A stretch of DNA of 42,736 bases, taken from assembly GCA_005239725.1 (NCBI GenBank), contig SBBM01000040.1:1-42736 (forward strand). The letters are read 5' to 3'. This DNA is from Planctomycetales bacterium (GTDB lineage: Bacteria; Omnitrophota; Gorgyraeia; Gygaellales; Profunditerraquicolaceae). A program made the position numbers and the translations under genes. Positions 32,341-41,156 of the stretch are shown here, piece after piece; the first letter of the stretch is position 1, and the number at the start of each line of letters is the position of its first letter. The notes beneath the pieces were generated by a model. That model searched no databases. It was not told the origin of the DNA and saw only the letters and a list, made by a program, of their open reading frames with translations.

Positions 32341-32747
32341 GGTTTGAAGATAAGTATTTTGTTAAATTTAGGTTTACAAAAGAGCAGCTAAACGCCAACC
32401 TTAAAAACGCTTTTAAGGATTTGGCCATAGCAAAAGAAGACAAAATACTGGAGGTAAAATTCAGTTATGCTTATACTGCCCTTATAAAAGGCGGCATAGC
32501 CTTATTAAGCTTCTACAACGTAAAGGCAAAAAGTGTTCCGGGGCATCATGTAAAAATTATCGAGAAGTTGGCGCAGGCATTGAACAATAGCGATATTAAT
32601 GATATCGGAAATATCATGCGCTCGAAAAGGAATTTAGATTTGTATTCCGGCGGGATAGAAGTTACGGAGAAAGAATGTCTCGAGTATCTTAATTTTGCAG
32701 GAAAAGTATTGAACAAGATAAAAGGAATTATCACGACCGGCCGTTAG
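32337..32747 (+). CDS. HEPN-domain protein, putative toxin partner
   Basis: All-helical protein of 136 residues with the HEPN-like run RSKRNLDLY (95-103). Here R98-N99-x3-Y103 replaces the RX4-6H ribonuclease motif, so the catalytic His is not in the classical place and the domain may be non-nucleolytic or use Tyr. SYAYTALIKGGIALLSF (43-59) is the typical first long helix. Coupled to the nucleotidyltransferase by ATGA overlap, as in MntA/HepT toxin-antitoxin pairs. It could alternatively be a small regulatory nucleotide-binding pair. No other defence genes are nearby. Confidence 0.72.
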   Translation: MRFEDKYFVKFRFTKEQLNANLKNAFKDLAIAKEDKILEVKFSYAYTALIKGGIALLSFYNVKAKSVPGHHVKIIEKLAQALNNSDINDIGNIMRSKRNLDLYSGGIEVTEKECLEYLNFAGKVLNKIKGIITTGR

Positions 32748-32783
32748 CAACGGTTCAACAAATTGACGGATTCAGGAGGGGCT

Positions 32784-33746
32784 ATGCTGAAAAAGAGATT
32801 AGCGATATTTTTGATAAGTTTAATGACGATCTTTGTATATTTTATTTCTTCTTACGCCGCAGGTAAACTGACCAAAGAAGGAAAGAGGAAACAGGAATTA
32901 GACGAACTTCAGGAGCAGTTTAAGTGGTGGCCTACGGACGCAAAGCCCGCGCCAATGAAAGACCCGGAGCGCGCAGGGTACTGGTGGTGGCCAAAGGAGC
33001 CGGGTGAGGCAAGGCCGTGGGGCAACAGGGGTTACGTTTATGTTTATAAAATAATCTTTGATTATAAAGAGGAAGAGTTGCCGGCACCCAAACCCCAGGA
33101 ATTAAGGCCATCACTGTTAATAAAAAAGATAATCAAAAATGTTAAGATTTATTTTGATTACGATAAGGCAGTTTTACGCGATGACGCCGCAAAGATATTG
33201 AAGAGTGCGATAGGCACATTAAACAGAAGTCCTGAATCAAGTATTCTTATAACCGGCAATTGCGATATCCGCGGCTCAGAGGCTTATAACGAAAAGCTGG
33301 GCAAAAGAAGAGGTATGGCGGTTAAAACATTTATGCTGGATAATGGAATCTCCGACGAGCGCATCAAGATTGTCAGCCGCGGCAAACTTGATGCCATTGC
33401 GCCGGTTACTGATCTTGTGGGCATGCAGAAAGACAGGAATGCCCAGTTTATGATTGCTGAAGTAGAAGAGGTGATGATCCCCTATAACGGCATGGCGCAA
33501 ATCCCCGAGGCAAAAGAAATAGAAGAAGGCAAATACGTTGTTGAAGAAGAAAAAAAGATTGAAAGCGAAGTCAAGGTAGAAACAAGGGAGTATGTTATAA
33601 AAAAAGGCGATACTTTCTGGAAGATAGCTGAAAGGGAATTAGGAAGCGCCCACCGCTGGAAATATTTATACCAATTAAATAAAGATAAGATTAAAAATCC
33701 TAATAAATTGAAAGCCGGGCAGAAGATAATTATCCCGGTTGAATGA
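32784..33746 (+). CDS. OmpA-LysM envelope protein with Trp-rich N-terminal segment
   Basis: Secreted cell-wall-binding protein. A signal peptide of about 26 residues is followed by a Trp-rich stretch (48-84) with WWP twice and RPWGNRGYVYVYK. An OmpA-like peptidoglycan-binding domain comes next (about 118-228; IYFDYDKAVLRDDAAKIL, GNCDIRGSEAYNEKLGKRR). A C-terminal LysM follows (about 272-320; YVIKKGDTFWKIAERELG). The start at 32784 is set by AGGAGG just upstream; an earlier in-frame start at 32763 would spoil the signal peptide. 320 residues. Two murein-binding domains suggest it bridges the outer membrane or periplasm to the wall. Confidence 0.85.
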   Translation: MLKKRLAIFLISLMTIFVYFISSYAAGKLTKEGKRKQELDELQEQFKWWPTDAKPAPMKDPERAGYWWWPKEPGEARPWGNRGYVYVYKIIFDYKEEELPAPKPQELRPSLLIKKIIKNVKIYFDYDKAVLRDDAAKILKSAIGTLNRSPESSILITGNCDIRGSEAYNEKLGKRRGMAVKTFMLDNGISDERIKIVSRGKLDAIAPVTDLVGMQKDRNAQFMIAEVEEVMIPYNGMAQIPEAKEIEEGKYVVEEEKKIESEVKVETREYVIKKGDTFWKIAERELGSAHRWKYLYQLNKDKIKNPNKLKAGQKIIIPVE

Positions 33747-33747
33747 A

Positions 33748-33863
33748 GCTCCGCGCTACCCCGGAGCGAAATACTGAGCAACCATTGTTCATCCGCGACC
33801 TGTTCTGCTTAATAATCTTTGCTCTAGCGGAATCCCGCTATAGCGGGAAAGGGCCCGTTTTTT
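33748..33863 (+). terminator. Hairpin cluster and possible terminator before the efflux operon
   Basis: This 146-nt gap holds GCTCCG/CGGAGC (33748-33767). It also holds a 14-bp palindrome CCCGCTATAGCGGG (33834-33847), and CGGG/CCCG (33844-33857) followed by six T (33858-33863). The last can end transcription of the OmpA-LysM gene. No convincing promoter for the next gene was found; TATAAA at 33875 lacks a matching -35. Confidence 0.45.
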
Positions 33864-33892
33864 GGACGTGAATCTATAAAATCCCCGACTAA

Positions 33893-35200
33893 ATGATTTC
33901 AGGCCTAAGGGCGAAACTTTTCTTTATCGTACTTGCGGTATGCAGCGTAAGCATCGCGCTTACGTTGATTTTATTTATAAGGGGTTATGGTATTACGTAT
34001 TCTGCCGATAGACTTTCTCTGGATGCTTTGATTAAAGAGGTCAAAGAGAAAAATCCGGAAATCCTGGCAGCCAAAAAGCGCTGGGAGGCAGCCCTGGCAA
34101 GAATCCCTCAGGCAAAATCCCTGGAAAATCCCACCGTAAGTTTTGAGTTTGAAAAAATCCCCCGCAATACCATGCAGTTTAACAATGTGATGCCCGAAGA
34201 CAGGATGCTTTCGTTATCCCAGTTTATTCCTCTCTTCGGAAAATTGTCGCTCAAAGGCAAAATTGCGGTAGTAGATGCGCAGATGGCAGCCGGTGAATAT
34301 AAGGACAAGGAATTAGAGGTCATAAATCAAATTAAAAACGCCTACTACGATTTATTTATGAATTATAAAGAAATAGCATTGGACAAGGAGAGTTTGGGGT
34401 TGTTAGAGGGGATCGCCAGAGTTGCCGAGGCAGGGTACGCCGTAGGTGATATTTCACAGGAAGGAGTTTTCAAAATACATCTTGAGATAGCCAGGCTTAA
34501 TAACAATATTTTAAATTTGCAAAAAGAAAAGGAAGCAAAAGAAGCGCGGGTCAATGCCTTGTTGAACCGAAAAGGCATATACCCTTTGGCCGAGCCGGAT
34601 TTAAGCGAAGAAACCTCTTTTAATATGGATGCCAAGACATTATACCAGGCAGCGCTATTAAACCAGCCGGAGCTGCTTATCTTTTCTTATGCGGTTGAGA
34701 AGAATAAATATGTCAAATCCCTGGCCAAAAAAAGCATATTCCCGGACCTGATGGCTCAGCTTACTTTAAGGGGGATTACTTCGGGCACGACCGGGCCCTG
34801 GGATTTAATGATGGGGTTCAGCGTGCCTTTATGGTACTGGACGAAACAACGCTATGAAATAAGAGAAGCTATTTTTAATCTTGAGCAGGCAGAAGCAGCC
34901 TATGAGGCGATGAAAAACAAGGCTTATTCAAGGGTTAAAGATTTGTCTGCGAAAATAGAAATCGCCAAAAATAAGATTAAATTATACAGAACCAGCCTGA
35001 TACCCGTGTTAGAAAGTTCCATCGAATCTTCTCTGGCGGGTTTTCGTTCCGGCAAGGGGGATTTTATGATGCTTCTGGACAGTCAGCGAATGCTGATTGA
35101 AGAAAAAATGAATTATTATACGGCATTGGTAGAGTATAATATGGCAGTAGTGGATTTAGAGAGGGAAGTGGGTTTAAACTTAACTGAGGTGGGAAAATGA
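33893..35200 (+). CDS. TolC/CusC-family outer-membrane efflux protein
   Basis: Outer-membrane channel subunit of the RND pump encoded next. N-terminal hydrophobic signal segment (about 8-30, with no lipobox), then two repeats of long helices typical of the OEP domain. These include NPEILAAKKRWEAALARIPQA in the first half and FRSGKGDFMMLLDSQRMLIEEK in the second half. 435 residues. Overlaps the adaptor gene by 4 nt. The start lacks a ribosome-binding site; the ATG at 33893 is the only one before the signal sequence. Confidence 0.85.
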   Translation: MISGLRAKLFFIVLAVCSVSIALTLILFIRGYGITYSADRLSLDALIKEVKEKNPEILAAKKRWEAALARIPQAKSLENPTVSFEFEKIPRNTMQFNNVMPEDRMLSLSQFIPLFGKLSLKGKIAVVDAQMAAGEYKDKELEVINQIKNAYYDLFMNYKEIALDKESLGLLEGIARVAEAGYAVGDISQEGVFKIHLEIARLNNNILNLQKEKEAKEARVNALLNRKGIYPLAEPDLSEETSFNMDAKTLYQAALLNQPELLIFSYAVEKNKYVKSLAKKSIFPDLMAQLTLRGITSGTTGPWDLMMGFSVPLWYWTKQRYEIREAIFNLEQAEAAYEAMKNKAYSRVKDLSAKIEIAKNKIKLYRTSLIPVLESSIESSLAGFRSGKGDFMMLLDSQRMLIEEKMNYYTALVEYNMAVVDLEREVGLNLTEVGK

Positions 35201-36261
35201 AAATTCTTATGAAGGTATTTTTATTGTTGACCTTTATTATTAGTTACGAGTTAGGAGTTACTAATTACGAAACATTTGCCCAGCACGAATCTCATCAAAA
35301 AAAACAGGCACCGGTATATTACTGCCCGATGCACCCGACTTATATTTCGAATAAGCCGGGAGATTGTCCAATCTGTAATATGAAATTAGTAAAACAAGAA
35401 GAAGCCGAGGTCCCGGAAGCGGCTGATTCCGGAGAGCAGGAAATTTACATCAGTCCGGAAAAACAACAGTTAATCGGAGTTAAGATAGATAAAGTAATCT
35501 ACCGGGATTTAGCTAAAACCATAAGGACAGCAGGCAGGGTTGCCTTTGACCCTGGGCTATACAAAACCCAGGCGGAGTATATTGAAGCTATTCGCACCTT
35601 GGAAAATGTTAAAGAATCCCGCCAGGAAAAGGTCATAAAAAGGGCGGAGGCATTAGTTGAGGCGGCAAAACTGAAATTGAAGCTGCAGGGTTTGGACGTA
35701 AGACAGATAGAGGAATTGGAAAAAAACAAGAAAACCGACCAGGCATTACTTATTTCTTCTCCGGATTCTTCTATTGCCTGGGTTTACGCTACAATTTATG
35801 AGTATGAGGTAGAGTGGATAAAACTTGGCCAGGAGGCTGTTGTTACGGCGGCTTCTTATCCGGGCAAAGAATTTAAAGGAGAAATTGCGGCTATTGACCC
35901 GGTGTTTGACGCTATGACCAGGAGTGTGCGGGCGAGGATAAAGGTAGACAACACGGATGCCCTCTTAAAACCCGATATGTACGTGGATGTCCAGATAGAT
36001 TCGGACTTAGGCGCGCATTTATCCTTACCAAAAGAAGCGGTTATGGACAGCGGGTTGCGCAAGATTGCGTTTATTTCTTTAGATAACGGACATTTTAAAC
36101 CTGTTGAGATTAAAACCGGTATTTCAACCGAAGAATACGCCCAGGTTTTAGAAGGGCTTAAAGAAGGCGATAATGTAGTCATCTCGGGAAATTTCCTTAT
36201 TGATTCGGAGAGCAAGCTGAAATCTGCCTTGGAAGGTGCAGGCCACCAGCATAGCCAATAA
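35197..36261 (+). CDS. CusB/CzcB-like periplasmic adaptor with heavy-metal-binding domain
   Basis: Membrane-fusion protein that joins the RND pump to the outer-membrane channel. After a signal peptide there is a small metal-binding motif YYCPMHPTY...CPICNMKL (Cys43, Met45, His46, Cys57, Cys60, Met62), common in Cu/Ag adaptors. Then come the hairpin/lipoyl and beta-barrel parts (VYATIYEYEVEWIKLGQ; DPVFDAMTRSVRARIKVDN). It ends in GHQHSQ, a His-rich tail. 354 residues. 46 nt to the pump gene, with an ATTCCAA/TTGGAAT hairpin at 36270-36290. Confidence 0.9.
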   Translation: MKILMKVFLLLTFIISYELGVTNYETFAQHESHQKKQAPVYYCPMHPTYISNKPGDCPICNMKLVKQEEAEVPEAADSGEQEIYISPEKQQLIGVKIDKVIYRDLAKTIRTAGRVAFDPGLYKTQAEYIEAIRTLENVKESRQEKVIKRAEALVEAAKLKLKLQGLDVRQIEELEKNKKTDQALLISSPDSSIAWVYATIYEYEVEWIKLGQEAVVTAASYPGKEFKGEIAAIDPVFDAMTRSVRARIKVDNTDALLKPDMYVDVQIDSDLGAHLSLPKEAVMDSGLRKIAFISLDNGHFKPVEIKTGISTEEYAQVLEGLKEGDNVVISGNFLIDSESKLKSALEGAGHQHSQ

Positions 36262-36307
36262 AAATAGCGATTCCAAACCCGCATTGGAATTTGGTGGGTA
36301 AAAATAT

Positions 36308-39300
36308 ATGCGAACATTTGTTGAAAAAATAATTGAATATTGCGCCAGGAATAAATTCATTACATTTGTCTTAGTCGGCGCGGCCGCATTAGGCGGGTGG
36401 CTGGCTTTAAATAACCTGCCGCTCGACGCTATCCCCGACCTTTCCGATACACAGGTCATTATATATTCCCGCTGGGATAGGTCTCCCGATATTATTGAGG
36501 ACCAGGTAACTTACCCCATTGTTACATCTTTATTGGGCGCGCCTAAAATCAAGGCTGTGCGCGGATTCTCGGATTTCGGCTTCTCTTTTGTTTATGTCAT
36601 TTTCCACGACGGTACGGATATCTACTGGGCAAGGTCAAGGGTATTAGAGTACCTTTCCAAAATCACCCCCCGGCTCCCCGAAGGCGTGCGTGTAGAACTA
36701 GGGCCCGATGCCACTGGCGTAGGCTGGGTTTTCCAGTATGCCCTGGTCGATGAAAGCGGAAAACATTCCCTGGCGGATTTAAGGTCTTTTCAGGATTGGT
36801 CTTTACGTTATCACCTGCAATCTGTGCCGGGTGTTGCAGAAGTTGCGCCCATCGGGGGGTTTGTGCGGCAGTACCAGGTTAATGTTGAACCGAATAAACT
36901 CCTTGCCTACAATATTCCGATTACGGAAATTGTTGAGGCTATCCGTAAAGGAAATAACGATGTGGGAGGCAGATTATTGGAATTTTCCGGCGCAGAATAT
37001 ATGGTGCGCGGCAGGGGCTATGCGAAATCGGTAAAAGATATAGAGAATATCAGTATCGGAGTTGACGCTAAAACCGGTACACCTGTCCTGGTAAAAAATA
37101 TTGCCAAGGTAACCCTGGGCCCGGATATCCGCAGGGGAGTTGCCGACCTGGACGGCAAAGGCGATTGCGTCGGCGGAATTGTAGTTATGCGCCACGGAGA
37201 GAGCGCCCTCAGGGTAATTGACAGGGTCAAGGAAAAGATTAAGGAAATAGAGCCGAGTTTGCCTGAGGGCGTAAAAATAGTTACGACTTATGACCGCACC
37301 GAATTAATCCGCAAATCCATAGACACTATATCAGAGGTGTTGTTAGAGGATTTTCTTATTGTCGCCGTAATGATAATTTTCTTCCTTTTGCATATCCCTT
37401 CGGCAATTATGCCTATAGTCTTGTTGCCCCTTGCCGCCTTGATTGCTTTTATCCCTATGCTGGGCCTAAAGCTTACTGTAAATATTATGTCTATTATGGG
37501 CATAATCCTGGCCATCGGGGATATGGTTGATGTGGGCGTAGTCCTGGTTGAAAATGTGCATACCAGATTAAACGAATTAAGCGCGGGCAAGATAAGCGGG
37601 CAAAGGGAACAAATAATGATTGGGGCAATGAAGGAGGTCGGGCCTACGATATTCTCTTCATTGATGGTGACTGTTATCGGTTTTGTCCCTCTCTTTAGCC
37701 TAATCGAGCAGGAAGGCAGGCTTTTCAGGCCCCTTGCCGCTACACAGATATTTTCGGTTTTCTTCGGCGCCATACTCTCCGTTACTTTAGTCCCGGTTTT
37801 AATTATGCTATTCCTGCGCAAGACTAAGCCCCGGCATTTAGAGGACCACTTTGCTTCCCGCTTTTTAGCGAAATGCCACAGGAAGGTATTGGGCTGGTCG
37901 TTCAGGCACCGTAAGTTAACCTTAGGGGTATTATTCGTAGCAATGCTTGTAACTATACCCGTATTCTTAAAAATCGGCTCGGAATTTATGCCTCCGCTTT
38001 ATGAAGGTAGCATCCTTTATATGCCTACAACGTTACCGGGGATTTCCGTAACCGAGACCCAAAAGTTACTGCAGGTGCAGGATAAGATTTTAAAAAGTTT
38101 TCCCGAAGTGGAGAGGGTATTCGGCAAGGCAGGCAGGGCCGAGACCTCCACTGACCCGGCGCCTTTCTCGATGATGGAGACAACGGTTATCCTTAAGCCA
38201 AAGAATAAATGGCGAAAGTCGCTTACCTTTGATAAGTTAATCGCGGAGATGGATAAGAAAATGCAATTCCCCGGTGTAACCAATGCCTGGACCATGCCGA
38301 TTAAGGCGCGCATTGATATGCTCACTACGGGCGTGCGCACGCCTATCGGGATTAAGATTTTCGGCTCTGATTTAAGAGAGATCGAAAAAATTGGCGCTCA
38401 TATTGAAATGGCTTTAAGGAAGATTCAGGGTACACGCAGCATTTATGCCGAGAGGGTTGGTGGCGGATACTTCGTTGATTTTGACTTAAAAAGGGAGCAG
38501 TTAGCCCGCTACGGGCTTAGTATAGAAGATGCCCAGATGGTTATAATGTCGGCGATAGGCGGCGAGAATATAACTACTACCGTTGAAGGGAGGGAACGTT
38601 ATCCAGTTAATCTTCGCTATGCCAGGGAACTGCGCGATGACATAGATAAATTAAAGCGGGTGCTGGTCCCCACGAAATCAGGGGCGCAGATACCCCTGGA
38701 GCAGATTGCGGATATTAAAATAGCCCTGGGTCCGTCAATGATCAGGGATGAGAATGCCCTGCTTAGCGGATACGTATATGTGGATATGGCAGGACGGGAT
38801 ATTGGAAGTTACGTGCGCGACGCAAAAAAAATTGTGCGCCAGGAGGTTAAGCTTCCTGAAGGGTATTCGCTTAGCTGGAGCGGCCAATATGAATATATGT
38901 CGCGGGTAAAAAAACGGCTGGGAATCTTTATCCCGGTAACGCTTCTGGTCATTTTTCTTTTATACCACTTTAATTTTAAGTCCATCGTTGTTACATTGTT
39001 TATTATGCTGGCAATGCCTTTTACGGCAATCGGCTCTATCTGGAGCATAAAGATTTTAGGCTTTAATATGTCCATTGCTGTCTGGGCAGGGATGATGGAG
39101 GTCATCGGCATCGGGGCGGCGCTTTGCGCCCTGATAAGCACTTTTATCACTCGGGCTTACGAAGATTCTGTTAAAAAAAACAGAATTAAGACTTCCCAAG
39201 ACCTTTATGCCGTAATCAGCGAAGGCGCGTCCCGGGCATTGCGCCCGGCAATAATGACCTGTTCGGCGGATATCCTGGGCTTGATGCCGGCGATGTGGGC

Positions 39301-39439
39301 AACCGGGATTGGGGCAGAGTTTTTGAAACGCTATACTGCGCCAATAATTTTTGGGTTATTTAGCGCGTTGGTATTAGCTTTAGTAATCTTACCAACATTC
39401 TTTGTTATCTGGAAGATAAAGAAAGGCAGTAATTATTAA
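36308..39439 (+). CDS. CusA-like heavy-metal RND efflux pump (Cu+/Ag+ type)
   Basis: Inner-membrane proton-driven exporter, 1043 residues, twelve helices with two large periplasmic loops. Metal-relay methionines correspond almost exactly to CusA M573/M623/M672: Met572 in LYMPTTLPG, Met622 in PFSMMET and Met671 in ARIDMLTTG. Zinc pumps of the CzcA type have other residues there. The proton-relay Asp is in the MVD of IGDMVDVG (Asp408), with an extra Asp405 where most relatives have Ala. The stop shares a base with the next ATG (TAATG). Cu(I)/Ag(I) specificity is inferred from the Met set. Confidence 0.93.
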   Translation: MRTFVEKIIEYCARNKFITFVLVGAAALGGWLALNNLPLDAIPDLSDTQVIIYSRWDRSPDIIEDQVTYPIVTSLLGAPKIKAVRGFSDFGFSFVYVIFHDGTDIYWARSRVLEYLSKITPRLPEGVRVELGPDATGVGWVFQYALVDESGKHSLADLRSFQDWSLRYHLQSVPGVAEVAPIGGFVRQYQVNVEPNKLLAYNIPITEIVEAIRKGNNDVGGRLLEFSGAEYMVRGRGYAKSVKDIENISIGVDAKTGTPVLVKNIAKVTLGPDIRRGVADLDGKGDCVGGIVVMRHGESALRVIDRVKEKIKEIEPSLPEGVKIVTTYDRTELIRKSIDTISEVLLEDFLIVAVMIIFFLLHIPSAIMPIVLLPLAALIAFIPMLGLKLTVNIMSIMGIILAIGDMVDVGVVLVENVHTRLNELSAGKISGQREQIMIGAMKEVGPTIFSSLMVTVIGFVPLFSLIEQEGRLFRPLAATQIFSVFFGAILSVTLVPVLIMLFLRKTKPRHLEDHFASRFLAKCHRKVLGWSFRHRKLTLGVLFVAMLVTIPVFLKIGSEFMPPLYEGSILYMPTTLPGISVTETQKLLQVQDKILKSFPEVERVFGKAGRAETSTDPAPFSMMETTVILKPKNKWRKSLTFDKLIAEMDKKMQFPGVTNAWTMPIKARIDMLTTGVRTPIGIKIFGSDLREIEKIGAHIEMALRKIQGTRSIYAERVGGGYFVDFDLKREQLARYGLSIEDAQMVIMSAIGGENITTTVEGRERYPVNLRYARELRDDIDKLKRVLVPTKSGAQIPLEQIADIKIALGPSMIRDENALLSGYVYVDMAGRDIGSYVRDAKKIVRQEVKLPEGYSLSWSGQYEYMSRVKKRLGIFIPVTLLVIFLLYHFNFKSIVVTLFIMLAMPFTAIGSIWSIKILGFNMSIAVWAGMMEVIGIGAALCALISTFITRAYEDSVKKNRIKTSQDLYAVISEGASRALRPAIMTCSADILGLMPAMWATGIGAEFLKRYTAPIIFGLFSALVLALVILPTFFVIWKIKKGSNY

Positions 39440-40710
39440 TGAGTTCAAATATCTTTGTTTTGGCGGTTTTTATTATTGCTTACATTCTGTTTATTTTCCT
39501 GCCCAATAAAAGGACGCATATCGCGGTAACAGGGGCAGCCTTACTTGTTTTAACCGGGATGATTTCTCTCAAAGAGGCATTCTTTGCCATTAACTGGAAC
39601 GTGATGGGGATATTCGTCGGGACATTGGTTGTAGCGGATATTTTTATGGAGAGCCGGGTGCCGGCATACCTTGCTGAGATAATTGTAGATAAGGCAAAAA
39701 ATACCGCCTGGGCAATATTGTTTATTTGCACATTAACCGGATTTATTTCCGCTTTTGTGGAAAATGTGGCCACGGTTTTAATTGTGGCGCCTATTGCTTT
39801 ATCGCTTGCCAAGAAATTAAAGATAAACCCGATGAATATGATGATTGCCATCGCTGTCTCAAGTAATTTGCAGGGGACAGCGACTTTAATCGGCGACCCG
39901 CCGAGCATGCTTTTGGGCGGTTTTGCCAAAATGAATTTTATGGACTTCTTTTTTTATAAGGGGCGTCCCAGTATATTCTTTGCCGTGGAGTCAGGGGCAT
40001 TCGTATCTTTCTTTGTCCTTTATTTTATATTCCGCAATCAGCGCCAGAAAACAGAGCTTTTACGTGTGGAGAAAGTTAAATCCTGGTTTCCTACGATGCT
40101 TTTGGTGAGCTTGATTGTCCTTTTGGCTTTGAGCTCTTTTTTTGATACGGGTTTTTCCTATATGGCCGGGATAATCTGTATGATTGCCGGAATAATTTCT
40201 ATCCTCTGGGAGAAGTTTATTAATAAAGGCTCAATTACAGAAGGGATAAAGTCTTTAGACTGGGAAACCACATTTTTCTTAATGGGTGTTTTTGTTCTCG
40301 TAGGGAGTATTACAATTACCGGTTGGATAGAAGTGGCCTCAGGCCATCTTTCGCATCTGGTCGGTTCAAGTATATTCCTGGGCTATACTTTAATCGTTTT
40401 TATTTCTGTGTTTCTTTCGGCTTTTATTGATAACGTGCCGTTTCTGGCGGCGATGCTTCCAGTGGCGATTTCTATGTCGGATAAGTTGCATCTTAACCCG
40501 TCGCTATTTTTGTTTGGTCTTCTCATCGGGACAAGCTTAGGGGGGAACATCACGCCTATCGGGGCATCGGCAAATATCGTTGCCTGCGGGATATTGAAAA
40601 AAGAAGGCCAGCAGGTAAAATTCAAGGATTTCTTTAAGATTGGTTTTCCCTTTACGATAGCGGCGGTAAGCGCGGCGTATCTATTCATTTGGTTTATCTG
40701 GAGCGGGTAA
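39439..40710 (+). CDS. ArsB/NhaD-superfamily ion permease
   Basis: Membrane transporter of the IT superfamily, 423 residues and about eleven helices. Two half-repeats carry matching motifs: ENVATVLIVAPIALSLAKK with SSNLQGTATLIGDPPSM, and DNVPFLAAMLPVAISM with GTSLGGNITPIGASAN. Such proteins export arsenite (ArsB), exchange Na+/H+ (NhaD) or move organic anions; the sequence alone does not decide. Its place directly behind a Cus-type pump favours metal/metalloid export, while Rnf and a Na+ pyrophosphatase elsewhere keep Na+/H+ exchange possible. Confidence 0.82.
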   Translation: MSSNIFVLAVFIIAYILFIFLPNKRTHIAVTGAALLVLTGMISLKEAFFAINWNVMGIFVGTLVVADIFMESRVPAYLAEIIVDKAKNTAWAILFICTLTGFISAFVENVATVLIVAPIALSLAKKLKINPMNMMIAIAVSSNLQGTATLIGDPPSMLLGGFAKMNFMDFFFYKGRPSIFFAVESGAFVSFFVLYFIFRNQRQKTELLRVEKVKSWFPTMLLVSLIVLLALSSFFDTGFSYMAGIICMIAGIISILWEKFINKGSITEGIKSLDWETTFFLMGVFVLVGSITITGWIEVASGHLSHLVGSSIFLGYTLIVFISVFLSAFIDNVPFLAAMLPVAISMSDKLHLNPSLFLFGLLIGTSLGGNITPIGASANIVACGILKKEGQQVKFKDFFKIGFPFTIAAVSAAYLFIWFIWSG

Positions 40711-40743
40711 CGCCCGGCCTGATCGGATCGGCCGGTGTGCGCT
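40710..40743 (+). repeat. 34-bp dispersed repeat with CCGGCC/GGCCGG hairpin, copy 2
   Basis: Matches 21584-21617 at 32 of 34 bases. It begins in the stop codon of the permease gene and ends about 20 nt before the ribosome-binding site of the next gene, the same placement as copy 1. Confidence 0.85.
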
Positions 40744-40767
40744 ACTATGCAAAAAAAGGGGGGGTGC

Positions 40768-41094
40768 ATGGACGCATTACATAATGTCATAAACGCAGTT
40801 AGTTTTGCCTTAAATATTATCGGGGCTTTGATTACGATCTGGGGGATTGCAATTTCTTTGGCGGAATTCTTAAAGAAAGAAGTTTTGCGCCAGGAAGACT
40901 GTATTAAATGTAATGAAGCCATACGCATAAAATTGGGCAGTTACCTGGTCCTGGCGTTAGAATTTTTTATAGCCAGCGATATTATCAAGACAATTATTAC
41001 GCCTACATGGCAGGGCTTAGGGATTTTAGGCGCGATTGTGATTATACGGACAATCCTTAGTTATTTTCTTACCAAGGATCTAAAGAGGATATAA
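40768..41094 (+). CDS. DUF1622 family small membrane protein
   Basis: 108 residues, three membrane helices (about 7-30, 57-75 and 80-97). The family-typical run GSYLVLALEFFIASDIIKTI holds the conserved Glu/Asp in the second helix. Function unknown. The start at 40768 follows an AGGGGGGG run; upstream in-frame ATG codons lie in the dispersed repeat region and lack a hydrophobic continuation. It sits within the metal-efflux region, which may be coincidence. Confidence 0.8.
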   Translation: MDALHNVINAVSFALNIIGALITIWGIAISLAEFLKKEVLRQEDCIKCNEAIRIKLGSYLVLALEFFIASDIIKTIITPTWQGLGILGAIVIIRTILSYFLTKDLKRI

Positions 41095-41095
41095 C

Positions 41096-41150
41096 CCCGC
41101 CAGAAATAGCGGGATTTTGCCAAATAAAAATATTTGTGCTCAAAAAGGAG
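41096..41150 (+). promoter_or_regulatory. Leader hairpin and ribosome-binding site before the YHS gene
   Basis: CCCGC/GCGGG (41096-41113) is followed by ATTTT, then AAATAAAAA, GTGCTC and AAGGAG (41145-41150). The order and spelling echo 11235-11326. It may act as an attenuator or partial terminator between genes. Confidence 0.5.
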
Positions 41151-41156
41151 AAGATT

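Noticed and set aside
36270-36290. Terminator between adaptor and pump genes
   Set aside because: The ATTCCAA/TTGGAAT hairpin is AT-rich with no T run and lies within an obvious operon.
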